Shown: positions 50,620 through 60,447, counted from the first letter of the stretch. The stretch: DNA of 64,000 nt from Sinosporangium album (GCF_900100605.1 NZ_FNCN01000025.1:16716-80715), one strand, 5' to 3'. Numbers and translations are program-made. Notes: generated by a model not told the origin, from the sequence alone.

Positions 50620-50661
50620 TGGGGCGCCAGGGATTCGAATCCTGGACCTACGGATTAAAAG
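50620..50661 (-). other. 3' half of a tRNA-Lys(UUU) gene, attachment-site remnant
   Basis: On the minus strand the sequence reads CTTTTAATCCGT, variable loop, T-arm around TTCGAAT, and a 3' acceptor strand GCGCCCCA. Anticodon loop and everything 3' of it are present; the D-arm and 5' acceptor are absent, and position 53 is A instead of G. This is what an integrating element leaves when its attP carries the tRNA 3' end. Confidence 0.7.
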
Positions 50662-50668
50662 CGGGTGC

Positions 50669-50923
50669 TCAGTAGTGGTAGCGGGCCTGAAGAATGATCA
50701 GCTCATTGTCGTGTGGCAGGTAGACCAGGCGGTGTTCCTCGGTGATGCGACGCGACCAGGCTCCTTGGAGGGCATGTTTGAGCGGTTCGGGTTTGCCGAT
50801 GCCTTCGTACGGGTTGCGCAGGGCATCTTCGATGAGCCGGTTGATCCGTTTAAGGACCTGCCGGTCCGTGGATAGCCAGGAGGTGTAGTCCTCCCAGCCC
50901 TCCGGAGTGAAGGAGAGCTTCAC
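50669..50923 (-). CDS. yoeB: Toxin YoeB/Txe family (mRNA interferase)
   Basis: 84 residues, MKLSFTPEGWEDYTSWLSTD. RelE-fold, ribosome-dependent mRNA endonuclease. Conserved GKPEPLKHALQGAWSRRITEEHRLVY (Glu, Arg, His) and the C-terminal ARYHY with the catalytic His/Tyr end are intact. Overlaps the antitoxin gene by four bases and stops eight bases from the tRNA remnant. Should be active. Confidence 0.93.
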   Translation of the reverse strand: MKLSFTPEGWEDYTSWLSTDRQVLKRINRLIEDALRNPYEGIGKPEPLKHALQGAWSRRITEEHRLVYLPHDNELIILQARYHY

Positions 50924-51180
50924 GATTGCATCTTGGGGTCGATGAGTTCGCGGATCTCGTGACGGCCTTCCAGAGCGTGCTGGTAGGAGGCGATGAGTCG
51001 GCGCATGTTAGCCGGGGAGCGCAGCAGGTGAGCGGTCTCCTCCAGCGCTTCATACTCTGCGGCGGGCACGAGGTAGGCGCGGTTGTTCTTGGCGACGATC
51101 TCTACGGCGGCTCCATCGTCGTTGACCTCGTCGATCAGGGGGAACAATCTGCGCCGGGCTTCGCTTGCGTTGATGGACAT
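50920..51180 (-). CDS. yefM: Antitoxin YefM (Phd/YefM family)
   Basis: 86 residues, MSINASEARRRLFPLIDEVN. N-terminal DNA-binding and dimer fold (MSINASEARRRLFPLIDEV), C-terminal helix LRSPANMRRLIASYQHALEG that wraps the toxin. GGAGGT precedes ATG 51180. Represses its own operon, likely through the palindrome upstream. A longer frame to 51531 runs into the IS110 scrap and is not used. Confidence 0.92.
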   Translation of the reverse strand: MSINASEARRRLFPLIDEVNDDGAAVEIVAKNNRAYLVPAAEYEALEETAHLLRSPANMRRLIASYQHALEGRHEIRELIDPKMQS

Positions 51181-51200
51181 CGGAGACCTCCGCTGGGCAT

Positions 51201-51218
51201 GGTACAAGATATTGTACC
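51201..51218 (-). promoter_or_regulatory. yefM-yoeB operator, GGTACAA-N4-TTGTACC
   Basis: Perfect 7-bp arms centred 30 bp before the yefM start. The minus-strand -10 box TACAAT (51216-51211) lies inside it, so repressor binding would block the promoter. The TGTAC core is the one used by E. coli YefM. Confidence 0.8.
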
Positions 51219-51235
51219 GCTTAGCTCCTGCTTGG

Positions 51236-51358
51236 AAACACCCAACGGCCGCGACCACGGCGGCACCGCGGCGTCTGGCGCACCGCCACCAGGCTGTGGA
51301 CGCCGAGACCGCCGAGCTCAACTCGGAGATCGGGCCGCTGGTCAGGCAAGCGGCGGCC
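51236..51358 (+). pseudogene. IS110-type transposase fragment
   Basis: About 41 residues, including RRLAHRHQAVDAETAELNSE and a following IGPLVRQAAAG, match the coiled-coil region before the C-terminal domain of IS110 transposases. No start, catalytic DEDD part or C-terminal Ser motif remains. 51359-51579 holds nothing I recognise. Confidence 0.6.
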
Positions 51359-51579
51359 GGCGCCGCCTCCACGGCCTCGGAGGTGCGGCGGATGGCTTTG
51401 ATCGAGGTGAGACACGCGGCTGCTGCTTCCAGCGATTCAACGATTTGGGCAGTCGACGGCAGGAAGGGGATCCGATGCTCGACCCATACCTGTCCACCGA
51501 CCGCCGCACGCCGCCAACCCCCGTTCTCCACTACACGTTGCCGGCCTGAGGGCGCGAGGGCTCTGCCGTACGCGGGCCG

Positions 51580-52725
51580 TCAGGTTTTGACGGCGCGGAG
51601 GATGACGAACTTGGGGTTGGCGGCGACGACGTCGCAGTTGCCGAAGAGGCGGCGCAGTTTGACGTGGTAGCCGAGGTGGCGGTTGCCGACGACGCGGAGT
51701 TCGCCGCCGGGGCGCAGGGCGGTGCGGGAGGCGGTGAACATGCGCCAGGCGGTGGCGTCGCTGGTGGCGCGGTGGCTGTGGAAGGGCGGGTTGTTGAGGA
51801 TGAGGTCGACCGAGGCCGGGGGGATGCCGGTCAGGCCGTCGCCGAGGTGGAATTCGGCCCGGGTCTGGGCGTTGGCGCGGAAGGTCGCCTCGGCGGAGGC
51901 GAGAGCCTGGTAGGACTCGTCGACGAGGAGGATCTCAGCGTCGGGTCCGGCGAGCGCGGCGGCCAGGCCGACGACGCCGTTGCCGCAGCCGAGGTCGACG
52001 ACGCGCTTCCGGCCGCGGATGGGCGGGAGGTTGTTCAGCAGGAAGCGCGTGCCGATGTCGAGGCGTTCGGCGCTGAAGACGCCGGCGTGGTTGACGACGG
52101 TGTGCCCGGAGGCGGGGCCGGCGCCGTCGGGCAGGGTGTGGCTTTTGGGCCACGGGTCGGCGCCGCGGGGCCGGTCGGCGGCGGGGACGGCGAAGATGAG
52201 GCGGGCCTTCTTCACGGCGAGTGAGGTGCGGGTCGGGCCGATGATCTGGTCGAAGAGGTTCAGGGTCGAGGTGTGGATCTCGGTGACCATGCCGGTGCCG
52301 ATGACGGTGCTTCCGGGGTGCAGGCGGGGCGCCAGGCGGTGGAGCTGGTCCTCCAGGAGCGCGAGGCTCTTGGGCACGTGGACGAGCAGCACGTCGATCC
52401 GCTCGGGCGGGGTGTCGCGGGTGGACAGGAGGCGTACGGCGCCGGCCGGGGCGCCGCTGCGCGCGAGGTTGGCGAGGGTGGCCTGCTGGGTGAGGTAGGA
52501 GTCGGTGATCTGCGCGGGGCGGTGGGCGGCGAGGGCGGTGGCGAGGGCTCCCCAGCGGTCGCCCAGCACCACCACGGTGCCCGTCAGGTCGACCGAGGCG
52601 ACGTTCTCGTGGAGGTGCCGCAGGAGGTATTCGTCGGCGGCGTTCCAGGCGCGGAACTGGTCGCGAGGGTCCTCGGGGAACCTGGTGAGGTCGAATTCGC
52701 CCTGGGGGATCGTCAAACGGTTCAT
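51580..52725 (-). CDS. Class I SAM methyltransferase, RlmG/RsmC-like
   Basis: 381 residues from ATG 52725. Two methyltransferase-like halves: a degenerate N-terminal one (VVVLGDRWGALATALAAH) and an active C-terminal one with RVVDLGCGNGVVGLAAAL (motif I, ~235-252) and ILNNPPFHSH (motif IV NPPF, ~310). This layout is that of rRNA guanine-N2 methyltransferases (RlmG, RsmC). Which rRNA position is modified cannot be told. A TACCGT box nine bases ahead suggests a near-leaderless message. A huge frame extending to 54126 is antisense to gpgS and not real. Confidence 0.87.
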   Translation of the reverse strand: MNRLTIPQGEFDLTRFPEDPRDQFRAWNAADEYLLRHLHENVASVDLTGTVVVLGDRWGALATALAAHRPAQITDSYLTQQATLANLARSGAPAGAVRLLSTRDTPPERIDVLLVHVPKSLALLEDQLHRLAPRLHPGSTVIGTGMVTEIHTSTLNLFDQIIGPTRTSLAVKKARLIFAVPAADRPRGADPWPKSHTLPDGAGPASGHTVVNHAGVFSAERLDIGTRFLLNNLPPIRGRKRVVDLGCGNGVVGLAAALAGPDAEILLVDESYQALASAEATFRANAQTRAEFHLGDGLTGIPPASVDLILNNPPFHSHRATSDATAWRMFTASRTALRPGGELRVVGNRHLGYHVKLRRLFGNCDVVAANPKFVILRAVKT

Positions 52726-52809
52726 GGCGCACTCACGGTAGTGAGTCCGGCGGCGTCCGGGGTAACCGGGCGGTGCCGTACCGGCGATCAAGAGCGCCAG
52801 AATAGGGAG

Positions 52810-53112
52810 GTGCGATGGAACCTTGTAGTGATCTACACCCCCCAACTCGACGAATGCCGCGCTTTCTATGAGGGTCTCGGGCTCGACCTGGATGTCGAGT
52901 GGCACGGCGACGGCCCGGTGCACTACGCGGCGGTGCTGAGCGACGGAAGCGTGTTCGAGTTGTATCCCGCCGAGCCTGGCCGGGAGACCGGCGCGGTGCG
53001 GATGGGGTTCACCGTCGGCGAGGGCGACGGCCATGGTTACGCCGCGGGCGTCCATGTGGTGCGCGATCCGGACGGCCGCAGCGTGGAGCTGCGGGTGACG
53101 CCGGCGCTCTAA
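52810..53112 (+). CDS. VOC superfamily protein (glyoxalase/bleomycin-resistance-like)
   Basis: 100 residues from GTG 52810. One or two beta-alpha-beta-beta-beta units: VIYTPQLDECRAFYEGLGL, YAAVLSDGSVFELYPA and a DPDGRSVELRV end, with metal ligands plausible at Glu in VFELYP and Glu in VELRV. CAGAAT eight bases before the GTG suggests a leaderless start. Short for the family. Its stop overlaps the gpgS stop by four bases. Confidence 0.75.
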   Translation: MRWNLVVIYTPQLDECRAFYEGLGLDLDVEWHGDGPVHYAAVLSDGSVFELYPAEPGRETGAVRMGFTVGEGDGHGYAAGVHVVRDPDGRSVELRVTPAL

Positions 53113-54146
53113 GCCGGGCTGTCGGCTCCGGTTTCGGCTCCGGTTTCGGCTCCGGTTTCGGCTCCGGTTGCGGCTCCGGTCGCCAGGCCGGAGCCGCCCG
53201 AGCCGCGAGGGTAGCCTTCGACGGTCAGCATGGGGGGCCGTTCGGGCACGGAGACGTCCCTGGTGGTGACGGTGGGGCCGGAAACGCCGCGGCGGAACTG
53301 CGAGAGCCGGGGCGACGGGGTGTGCAGGGGAATGATCTTGTGCTGCCGGTCGAGGCGGGCCCATGCGGTGTGGAGGATCTGGGCGGCCATGCCGCCGAGG
53401 GCCTCGGTCGACTGGTGGGAGTGCACGCGGCGGCCGAGGTCGACCTGGGCGAGGGCGTCGAGCCCGGCGAGGTCGAGCAGGTCGATGAGCAGGCCGAGTT
53501 CGACGCCGTAGCCGGTGACGAAGGGCACGCGTTCGAGGGCCGAGCGGCGCCCGGCGTATTCCCCGGCGAGGGGCTGCGCGAAGCCGGCGAGCAGCGGCCA
53601 GTGCAGGTTGAGCAGGGGGCGGGCGACGAGTTCGGTGACGCGACCGCCGCCGGCGGGCTGGTCTTCGAAGGGCCGCTCGTAGCACCCTTTCACGTAGGCC
53701 ACGGCGGGGTCGGCGAGGAGCGGGCCGAGCAGGCCGGTGACGAAGGCGGTGGTGAACTGCCGCAGGTCGGAGTCGATGAAGACCAGCAGGTCGCCGCTGG
53801 TGACGGCGAGGGACTTCCAGAGCGCCTCGCCCTTGCCGTCGAGGGGTTTGAGGCCGGGCAGGATCTCGTCTTGGGCGTGTACGGCGGCGCCGGCGCGGGC
53901 GGCCTGGGCGGCGGTGTCGTCCGTCGAGCGCGAGTCGATCACGACGAGTTCGTCCACGAGGGGGACGGCGTCCATGAGGTCGCGGCGGATCGCGCCGACG
54001 ATGCCGCCGACGGTGTCGCGTTCGTCTCGCGCCGGGAGCACCACGCTGATCGTCGTATCGCCCTTGGCCGCCATGAGCGCCGGGAGCGGCCAGTCGGACC
54101 ACGTTGTCGTACGGCTGCGCAGCCACGCCTCGACCTCAGGCAGCAC
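53109..54146 (-). CDS. gpgS: Glucosyl-3-phosphoglycerate synthase
   Basis: 345 residues from GTG 54146 (GGGAGG ahead). GT81 glycosyltransferase that starts methylglucose lipopolysaccharide synthesis by moving glucose to 3-phosphoglycerate. Seen: VVLPARDERDTVGGIVGAI, ELVVIDSRSTDDT, the metal-binding VFIDSDLRQF, GEYAGRRSALERVPFVTGYGVE, and HSHQSTEALGGMA. The last 25 residues are a GAET repeat from a 12-bp DNA repeat (53125-53180), absent from family members I know. Confidence 0.92.
   Translation of the reverse strand: MLPEVEAWLRSRTTTWSDWPLPALMAAKGDTTISVVLPARDERDTVGGIVGAIRRDLMDAVPLVDELVVIDSRSTDDTAAQAARAGAAVHAQDEILPGLKPLDGKGEALWKSLAVTSGDLLVFIDSDLRQFTTAFVTGLLGPLLADPAVAYVKGCYERPFEDQPAGGGRVTELVARPLLNLHWPLLAGFAQPLAGEYAGRRSALERVPFVTGYGVELGLLIDLLDLAGLDALAQVDLGRRVHSHQSTEALGGMAAQILHTAWARLDRQHKIIPLHTPSPRLSQFRRGVSGPTVTTRDVSVPERPPMLTVEGYPRGSGGSGLATGAATGAETGAETGAETGADSPA
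53125..53180. repeat. 12-bp repeat GGTTTCGGCTCC at the gpgS 3' end
   Basis: About four copies of GGCTCCGGTTTC plus a variant with GGTTGC. It lies inside the coding part and gives the GAETGAET tail. Confidence 0.85.
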
Positions 54147-54242
54147 GTATGACCTCCCAGTGCACCGCTGACTCCACCCACATCACCTTATGCGGTGGCA
54201 AAGATTGATCACTTATCCGAGGGTCCCGCCGGAGGCTCCCGA

Positions 54243-55712
54243 TCAGCGGGAGGCGTGCCGTTCCAGGAAGGCGTAAACGTCGGCCTCGTCGACGCCGGGG
54301 AAGGACCCCGGCGGCAGAGCCGCGAGCACGTGGGAGTTGGCGCGGGCCGACGGCCAGGCGAAACCCTCCCAGCGCTGGGCGAGCTCCACCGGCGGGCGGC
54401 GGCAGCAGTCGCCCGTGGGGCAGGCGGATTTCGTGCGGTGGGTGGTCTCCCGGCCGCGGAACCACCGCGACTCGCGGTACGGCACACCCAGCGTGATCGC
54501 GAAGTCCCGCTCCCGGGACGGGTCCACGTGGGCCACGCAGAAGTAGGTGCCGGTCGGCGAGTCGGAGTACTGGTAGTAGACCGAGAACCGGTCCGGCGAC
54601 TGGAACACCTGCCTCCCCGACCAGCGCAGGCACATCCGCTGGCCTTCGATGGCGCCCTGCTCGTCGGCGGGGAAGATGATGCCGTCGTTCTCGTACGCCT
54701 TGTAGATGATCCCGCCGGCGTCGTTGCGCACGAAGTGGCAGACGAGATCGAGGTGGTGGGTGGCGAGGTTGGTGAACCTGTGGGCGGCCATCTCGTAGGA
54801 CACGGCGAAGACGTCCCGCAGGTCCTCCACCGACAGCGCGCGGTCCTGCTTCGCCTCCTGGAGGTACGGCACCGCCGTGGCCTCCGGCACGAGCACCGCC
54901 GCGGCGAAGTAGTTGGCCTCGGTGCGCTGCCGGAGGAAGTCCGCGAAGTCGCGGGGCTTGTGGTGGCCGAGCGCGAAATGACCGAGCGTCTGAAGCAGGA
55001 TCGTCCGCGGCGTGTGCATGCCGAGCTGCTCGTGCTTGACGTAGATGCGCCGGTTGCGGAGGTCGGTGATGGATCGGACCGAGCGCGGCAGGTCCTGCAC
55101 CGTGAGCACGGTGAAGCCGAAGTGCGTGACCAGTGCCTGAACTGTGCTCTGGGAGAGCGCGCCGGTACGGTAGCCGACCTGGGAGAGCGCCTCCGCGGCG
55201 GCCTTCTCGATGTCGGCGAAGTAGTTGCCGAGCTCGCGCTGTCTTCGGCGCAGTTCGGCGTTGGCGGCCCTGGCCTCCTCGGGCGTCGCCGTACCCTTGG
55301 CCTGGCGTGCCCGCAGCTCGCCGTACAACGCGAGCAGGTGTTCGAGCACGTCGTTCGGCACGCGGGCGGAGACCTTGAGCTTGGGGAGGCCGAGCGCCTC
55401 GTAGACGGGGTCGCGCTGGGCCTCCTCAAGCGCGATCTCCAGTTGGGCCCGCCGGTTGGGCGGCTGGCGCCGGAGCAGCTCCTCGACGGGCACACCGAGC
55501 GCGGTCGCGAGGGCTTTGAGCAGGGAGAGCTTGGGTTCGCGCTTGCCGTTCTCCAGCAGGGAGAGCTGGCTGGGAGCGCGTCCCACTCTCTCACCGAGGT
55601 CGGCGAGGGTGAATCCTCGCTGCTTGCGCAGGTGACGCAGGCGCTGGCCGAACGCGATCAGATCCAGTTCCTGAGTCAAAGACAGCGGTTCTTCGCCCAG
55701 CAATGACGTCAT
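54243..55712 (-). CDS. ramB: RamB-type regulator of acetate/glyoxylate metabolism
   Basis: 489 residues. N-terminal XRE helix-turn-helix (~20-80; LRHLRKQRGFTLADLGERVGRAPSQLSLLENGKREP is cited only by QRGFTLADLGERVGRA and SLLENGKREP), central ImmA/IrrE-like region with HFALGHHKPRDFADF and EANYFAAAVLVP, and the C-terminal short-chain-fatty-acyl regulator domain with a Cys cluster (SACPTGDCCRRP). RamB represses aceA/aceB and acetate genes in corynebacteria and mycobacteria. It is divergent from aceA here, which supports the same role. Confidence 0.92.
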   Translation of the reverse strand: MTSLLGEEPLSLTQELDLIAFGQRLRHLRKQRGFTLADLGERVGRAPSQLSLLENGKREPKLSLLKALATALGVPVEELLRRQPPNRRAQLEIALEEAQRDPVYEALGLPKLKVSARVPNDVLEHLLALYGELRARQAKGTATPEEARAANAELRRRQRELGNYFADIEKAAAEALSQVGYRTGALSQSTVQALVTHFGFTVLTVQDLPRSVRSITDLRNRRIYVKHEQLGMHTPRTILLQTLGHFALGHHKPRDFADFLRQRTEANYFAAAVLVPEATAVPYLQEAKQDRALSVEDLRDVFAVSYEMAAHRFTNLATHHLDLVCHFVRNDAGGIIYKAYENDGIIFPADEQGAIEGQRMCLRWSGRQVFQSPDRFSVYYQYSDSPTGTYFCVAHVDPSRERDFAITLGVPYRESRWFRGRETTHRTKSACPTGDCCRRPPVELAQRWEGFAWPSARANSHVLAALPPGSFPGVDEADVYAFLERHASR

Positions 55713-55871
55713 AGCCCACCTTAGGTGAAATATCCGGCAATCTTATCAGTTCTCCAGAAGATCTTGACCGCTGTCAAGGCCGCGAGACACCTCCGGCGGG
55801 CGAGACGGACACGATTGGTCTAGTCCATATGGAAAACTTAACATTTATTCTTAGCTAAATACCCATGAGCC

Positions 55872-55877
55872 TTGACA
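55872..55877 (+). promoter_or_regulatory. -35-like TTGACA upstream of aceA
   Basis: TTGACA lies 105 bp before the aceA ATG in the 269-bp ramB-aceA gap; the AT-rich part (55825-55862) is the likely RamB/GlxR-type control region. I see no clear -10 at ideal spacing. Confidence 0.4.
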
Positions 55878-55981
55878 CTAAGGAAAAATCTGGAGTTCTT
55901 CCCTCAAGTCTCCGCTTGTACGTGCCTTCAGGTCAAGCACAGACTCGAAGCAAGGCACCCAGGGGACGCGAAGGAGTGAAC

Positions 55982-57271
<1,290 letters not shown>

Positions 57272-57362
57272 CCCGAACTGCGCTGAACTCCGGGACTTGC
57301 ACGGACAGATCCCACGGGCATGGGGCGGTTCCCCCCGGCAAGTCCCGGCAGATCAGGTGAAG

Positions 57363-57405
57363 CGGCCCGCGTTCCAGGGAAGGCAGTCCCCTGGAGCGCG
57401 GGCCG
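57363..57405 (+). terminator. 17-bp hairpin terminator after aceA
   Basis: Arms 57363-57379 and 57389-57405 pair with one wobble around a 9-base loop. A second pair of perfect 10-bp arms (57291-57300 and 57338-57347) lies just upstream. The rest of 57272-57569 has a TAGGCT box (57528-57533) that probably starts the ABC operon. Confidence 0.75.
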
Positions 57406-57569
57406 TGTCCATGTCGCGGTGAGGGCGCGCCCTCACGTCCGAACACCGGCGCCCTCTCGCGGCCACTGTGGCGAGGACACTGCGGATCGGCCGGTTAATG
57501 CGTTGCCGGGGTGGGGTGGGGGCGATATAGGCTAGGGGTCGTCCTCTGATCTCCACGGGTGCCTTTGGC

Positions 57570-58382
57570 GTGCCCGCTCACCGCCGGGGAGTCGTTTTCC
57601 AGCTTTATCTGCGCATCGCCGGCTACGGGTTCCGGCGGCATTCGACATATCGGGCCGCCGCTCTGGCGGGGGCGTTCACCAACACCATTTTCGGGGTTTT
57701 GAGGGCTTACGTTCTGATCGCGCTGTGGGAGGCGCGGCCGGGCCTCGGCGGTTACGACGTCGCCGACGCGGTGACGTTCTGCTTTCTGACCCAGGCGTTC
57801 ATCGGGCCGATGCAGGTGTTCGGCGGCACGCTGCAGCTGGCGCAGCGGGTGCGCAGCGGGGACGTGGCGATCGATCTCATGCGCCCGGCGTCTCTGCAGC
57901 TCTGGACTATGGCCGACGACATGGGCCGGGCGGCCTACCTGTTCCTGGTGCGCAGTGTGCCGCCGACGCTCGTCGGGGCGGCTCTTTTCGGAATCACCGT
58001 CCCCGATTCGCCGTGGCACTGGTCGGCGTTCGGTGTGAGCTTCGTGATGGGCGTGCTGGTCAGCTTCGGCTGGCGCTACCTGGTGGCGCTGTCGACCTGC
58101 TGGATCAACGACGACCGGGGCGTCAACGCACTGTCGGTGATCTTGACGGGTTTCTTCAGCGGCATGGTCCTGCCGCTGAACCTCTTCCCGGGCTGGCTGG
58201 GCGCGTTCGCGAACGCGGCGCCGTGGGCGGCGATGGTGCAGGTTCCGGCCGATGTCTACCTGGGCACGCGGGAGGTGTGGGGCGCCCTGGCCTTCCAAGG
58301 GGCGTGGGCCGCGGTGCTGCTGGGGCTGGGAGCGTTCGCGACGGCGGGGGCGCGGCGCAAGGTGGTGATCCAGGGTGGCTAG
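57570..58382 (+). CDS. ABC-2 type exporter permease 1
   Basis: 270 residues from GTG 57570, six membrane helices. DUF990-type permease: VFQLYLRIAGYGFRRHSTYR, then LMRPASLQLW and WINDDRGVNALSVILTGFFSGMVLPLNLFPGWL (the GxVxP loop). Overlaps permease 2 by eight bases. Works with permease 2 as a heterodimer, driven by the ATPase at 59165; substrate unknown. Confidence 0.85.
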   Translation: MPAHRRGVVFQLYLRIAGYGFRRHSTYRAAALAGAFTNTIFGVLRAYVLIALWEARPGLGGYDVADAVTFCFLTQAFIGPMQVFGGTLQLAQRVRSGDVAIDLMRPASLQLWTMADDMGRAAYLFLVRSVPPTLVGAALFGITVPDSPWHWSAFGVSFVMGVLVSFGWRYLVALSTCWINDDRGVNALSVILTGFFSGMVLPLNLFPGWLGAFANAAPWAAMVQVPADVYLGTREVWGALAFQGAWAAVLLGLGAFATAGARRKVVIQGG

Positions 58383-59163
58383 GGCCTATGTCCTGCTGGC
58401 CTGGACGTGGCTCAGGGCTTCGTTCCAGTATCCGGCGTCGGCGCTGATCGGCCTTGCCGTGGCCATGGCGCTCTACACCCTCGACGTCGCCGCCATCTGG
58501 GTGATCTTCGGCCACACCGAGCGCCTCGGCGGGTTCACCGCCCACGAGGTGATGTTCCTGTACGGCACGGCCGGCGTGTCGTTCGGCCTGGCCGACATGC
58601 TGTTCGGCAACGTCGACCGCCTCGGCGCGCAGGTCAGGACCGGCACGTTCGACACCATGCTCATCAGGCCGGTGAGCCCGTTCGTGCAGATGGCCGTGGA
58701 CAGGTTCACGGTGACGCGTTTCGGCCGGGTGCTGCAGGCGGGGGTGGTGCTGGCGATCGCGCTCCCCCAGCTCGACCTCGCGTGGAGCCGGGTGTGGATG
58801 GTGCCGGTGATGATCGTGTGCGGGCTGGTCATCTTCACGTCGGTGTTCGCGTTCGGCGGGGCCATCCAGTTCCTGCTGACGGAGGCGCCGGAGATCGCCA
58901 ACGCGTTCACGTACGGCGGAAGCCAGCTCACCCAGTATCCGATGACCGTCTACGGCGCCGAGCTGGTGCGCGGGGTGACGTTCATCATGCCGCTGGCGTT
59001 CGTCAACTGGCAGCCGGCGCTGTTCGTGCTGGACAGGGAGGATCCGTTGGGTCTGCCGCATTGGCTGAGGTTCGCCTCGCCCGTCGCCGCGCTGGCGATA
59101 GCGCTCGCCGCAGCGGCGCTCTGGCGGGTGGGGATCCGCCGCTACCGTTCGACGGGGAGTTGA
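58375..59163 (+). CDS. ABC-2 type exporter permease 2
   Basis: 262 residues from GTG 58375, six membrane helices. ABC-2 family: FDTMLIRPVSPFVQMAVDRF resembles the same region in permease 1 (RPVSPF versus RPASLQ), consistent with an ancient duplication; the end IMPLAFVNWQPALFVL carries the usual Pro. Ends one base before the ATPase start. Confidence 0.85.
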   Translation: MARAYVLLAWTWLRASFQYPASALIGLAVAMALYTLDVAAIWVIFGHTERLGGFTAHEVMFLYGTAGVSFGLADMLFGNVDRLGAQVRTGTFDTMLIRPVSPFVQMAVDRFTVTRFGRVLQAGVVLAIALPQLDLAWSRVWMVPVMIVCGLVIFTSVFAFGGAIQFLLTEAPEIANAFTYGGSQLTQYPMTVYGAELVRGVTFIMPLAFVNWQPALFVLDREDPLGLPHWLRFASPVAALAIALAAAALWRVGIRRYRSTGS

Positions 59164-59164
59164 C

Positions 59165-59986
59165 GTGATCGAATTAGAGGGTGTCGGCCGCTCGTTCACG
59201 GTGCGGCGGCGGACCGGCCGGCTGCTGCGCCGGGAGAAGGCGGTGGTGCACGCGGTGCGCGACCTCAGTTTCTCGGTGGCCCCCGGCGAGTTCGTCGGAT
59301 ATCTCGGGCCGAACGGCGCGGGCAAGTCGACGACGATCAAGATGATGACCGGCATTCTGACGCCGACTGAGGGCCGGCTGCGGGTGGCCGGGCTGGATCC
59401 GTCGCGGCGGCGCACCGTGCTGGCGCGGCGTATCGGTGTGGTGTTCGGGCAGCGTACGACGCTGTGGTGGGATCTGCCGCTCCGCGATAGCTTTGAACTG
59501 GTCCGGCACCTTTACAAAGTAGATCGCAACACGTTCCGGCAGCGGCTCGACGAGCTGACCGAACTGCTGGAGCTCACCTCCTTCCTGCACACGCCGGTGA
59601 GGCAACTCAGCCTGGGGCAGCGCATGCGGGGCGACATCGCCGCCGCGCTGCTGCACGCCCCGCCGGTGCTGGTGCTGGACGAGCCGACGATCGGACTCGA
59701 CGTGGTCAGCAAGGCCGCGCTGCGTGCCTTCCTGTCGGAGCTGAACGCCGAACGCGGGACGACCGTGCTCCTCACCACGCACGACCTGGGCGATGTGGAG
59801 CGGCTGTGCAACCGGGTGATGGTGATCGACCAGGGGCGGCTGTCCTTCGACGGCACGGTGGAGGATCTGCGTGCGACGGCGCCGGACGAGAGCTCGATCG
59901 AGGACGTGGTCGCCCGCCTCTACACCGGCGGCGGCACGGCCGCCGCCGAACCGGCCCAACAGCTCGGCAGCTCAGTAGCTCAGTAG
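59165..59986 (+). CDS. ABC exporter ATP-binding protein
   Basis: 273 residues from GTG 59165. Walker A GPNGAGKS (~48-55), Q-loop GQRTTLWWDLPLRDSF, signature LSLGQRMRGDIAAALLH, Walker B VLVLDEPTIGLD, switch TTHDLGDVERL. The DUF990-associated subgroup. The last bases form AGCTCAGT direct repeats, and the stop overlaps the convergent gene by seven bases. Confidence 0.9.
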   Translation: MIELEGVGRSFTVRRRTGRLLRREKAVVHAVRDLSFSVAPGEFVGYLGPNGAGKSTTIKMMTGILTPTEGRLRVAGLDPSRRRTVLARRIGVVFGQRTTLWWDLPLRDSFELVRHLYKVDRNTFRQRLDELTELLELTSFLHTPVRQLSLGQRMRGDIAAALLHAPPVLVLDEPTIGLDVVSKAALRAFLSELNAERGTTVLLTTHDLGDVERLCNRVMVIDQGRLSFDGTVEDLRATAPDESSIEDVVARLYTGGGTAAAEPAQQLGSSVAQ

Positions 59987-60447
59987 TACGCGCCCTCGGC
60001 GGACCCCTCGTCCTCGTCGCCGTCGCGGCGCGAGGGGGACCAGCGGGAGGGGATCAGGACCGGCATGAAGAGCAGCACCCCCAGTAGGGCGAACACCCCG
60101 CTTCTGAGCATCGCGAGGTCGGCCTGGCCCGCGGTCACGAGCACCTGGTGCACGGAGGCTTCGGTGGGGACGAAGGAGACCGCCCGGGTGGCGTCCAGGG
60201 CGTAGACCACGGTCCACGAGAGCAGCACCATGGAGGGCACGAACGAGGCCACGGGTGAGATGCGGCTCGCGACGACGACACCGAGGAGGAGTCCGACCGC
60301 CGCCATCACGCCGAGGCCGGTCGCGAGCCGGGCGGACGGTCCGGTGCCGCTCCCCGCCGCGACCACTTCGGCCATCGCCCACCCTCCGCCGACGAGCGTG
60401 GCCGCGGTCACCACCAGACCGATGAGAAGTCCCACGAAGTGTCGCAT
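59980..60447 (-). CDS. Hypothetical four-helix membrane protein
   Basis: 155 residues from ATG 60447 (AGGTGGGA ahead). Hydrophobic segments at about 5-27, 43-63, 66-88 and 113-133; a charged, acidic tail SRRDGDEDEGSAEG. Not a family I recognise; resembles small actinobacterial membrane proteins of unknown role. Confidence 0.7.
   Translation of the reverse strand: MRHFVGLLIGLVVTAATLVGGGWAMAEVVAAGSGTGPSARLATGLGVMAAVGLLLGVVVASRISPVASFVPSMVLLSWTVVYALDATRAVSFVPTEASVHQVLVTAGQADLAMLRSGVFALLGVLLFMPVLIPSRWSPSRRDGDEDEGSAEGAYY

Noticed and set aside
50620..50661. Functional tRNA gene
   Set aside because: D-arm and 5' acceptor strand are missing and the T-stem has a mismatch; only the 3' half is there.
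50924..51531. Long antitoxin variant starting at 51531
   Set aside because: It would read through the operator and the IS110 scrap; ATG 51180 has the ribosome site and family start.
52726..54126. Upstream extension of the methyltransferase frame (848 codons in total)
   Set aside because: Antisense to gpgS over much of its length; Arg/Pro-rich and without family similarity before ATG 52725.
55865..55981. N-terminal extension of isocitrate lyase
   Set aside because: Overlaps the promoter region; ATG 55982 has a strong ribosome site and matches the family start.
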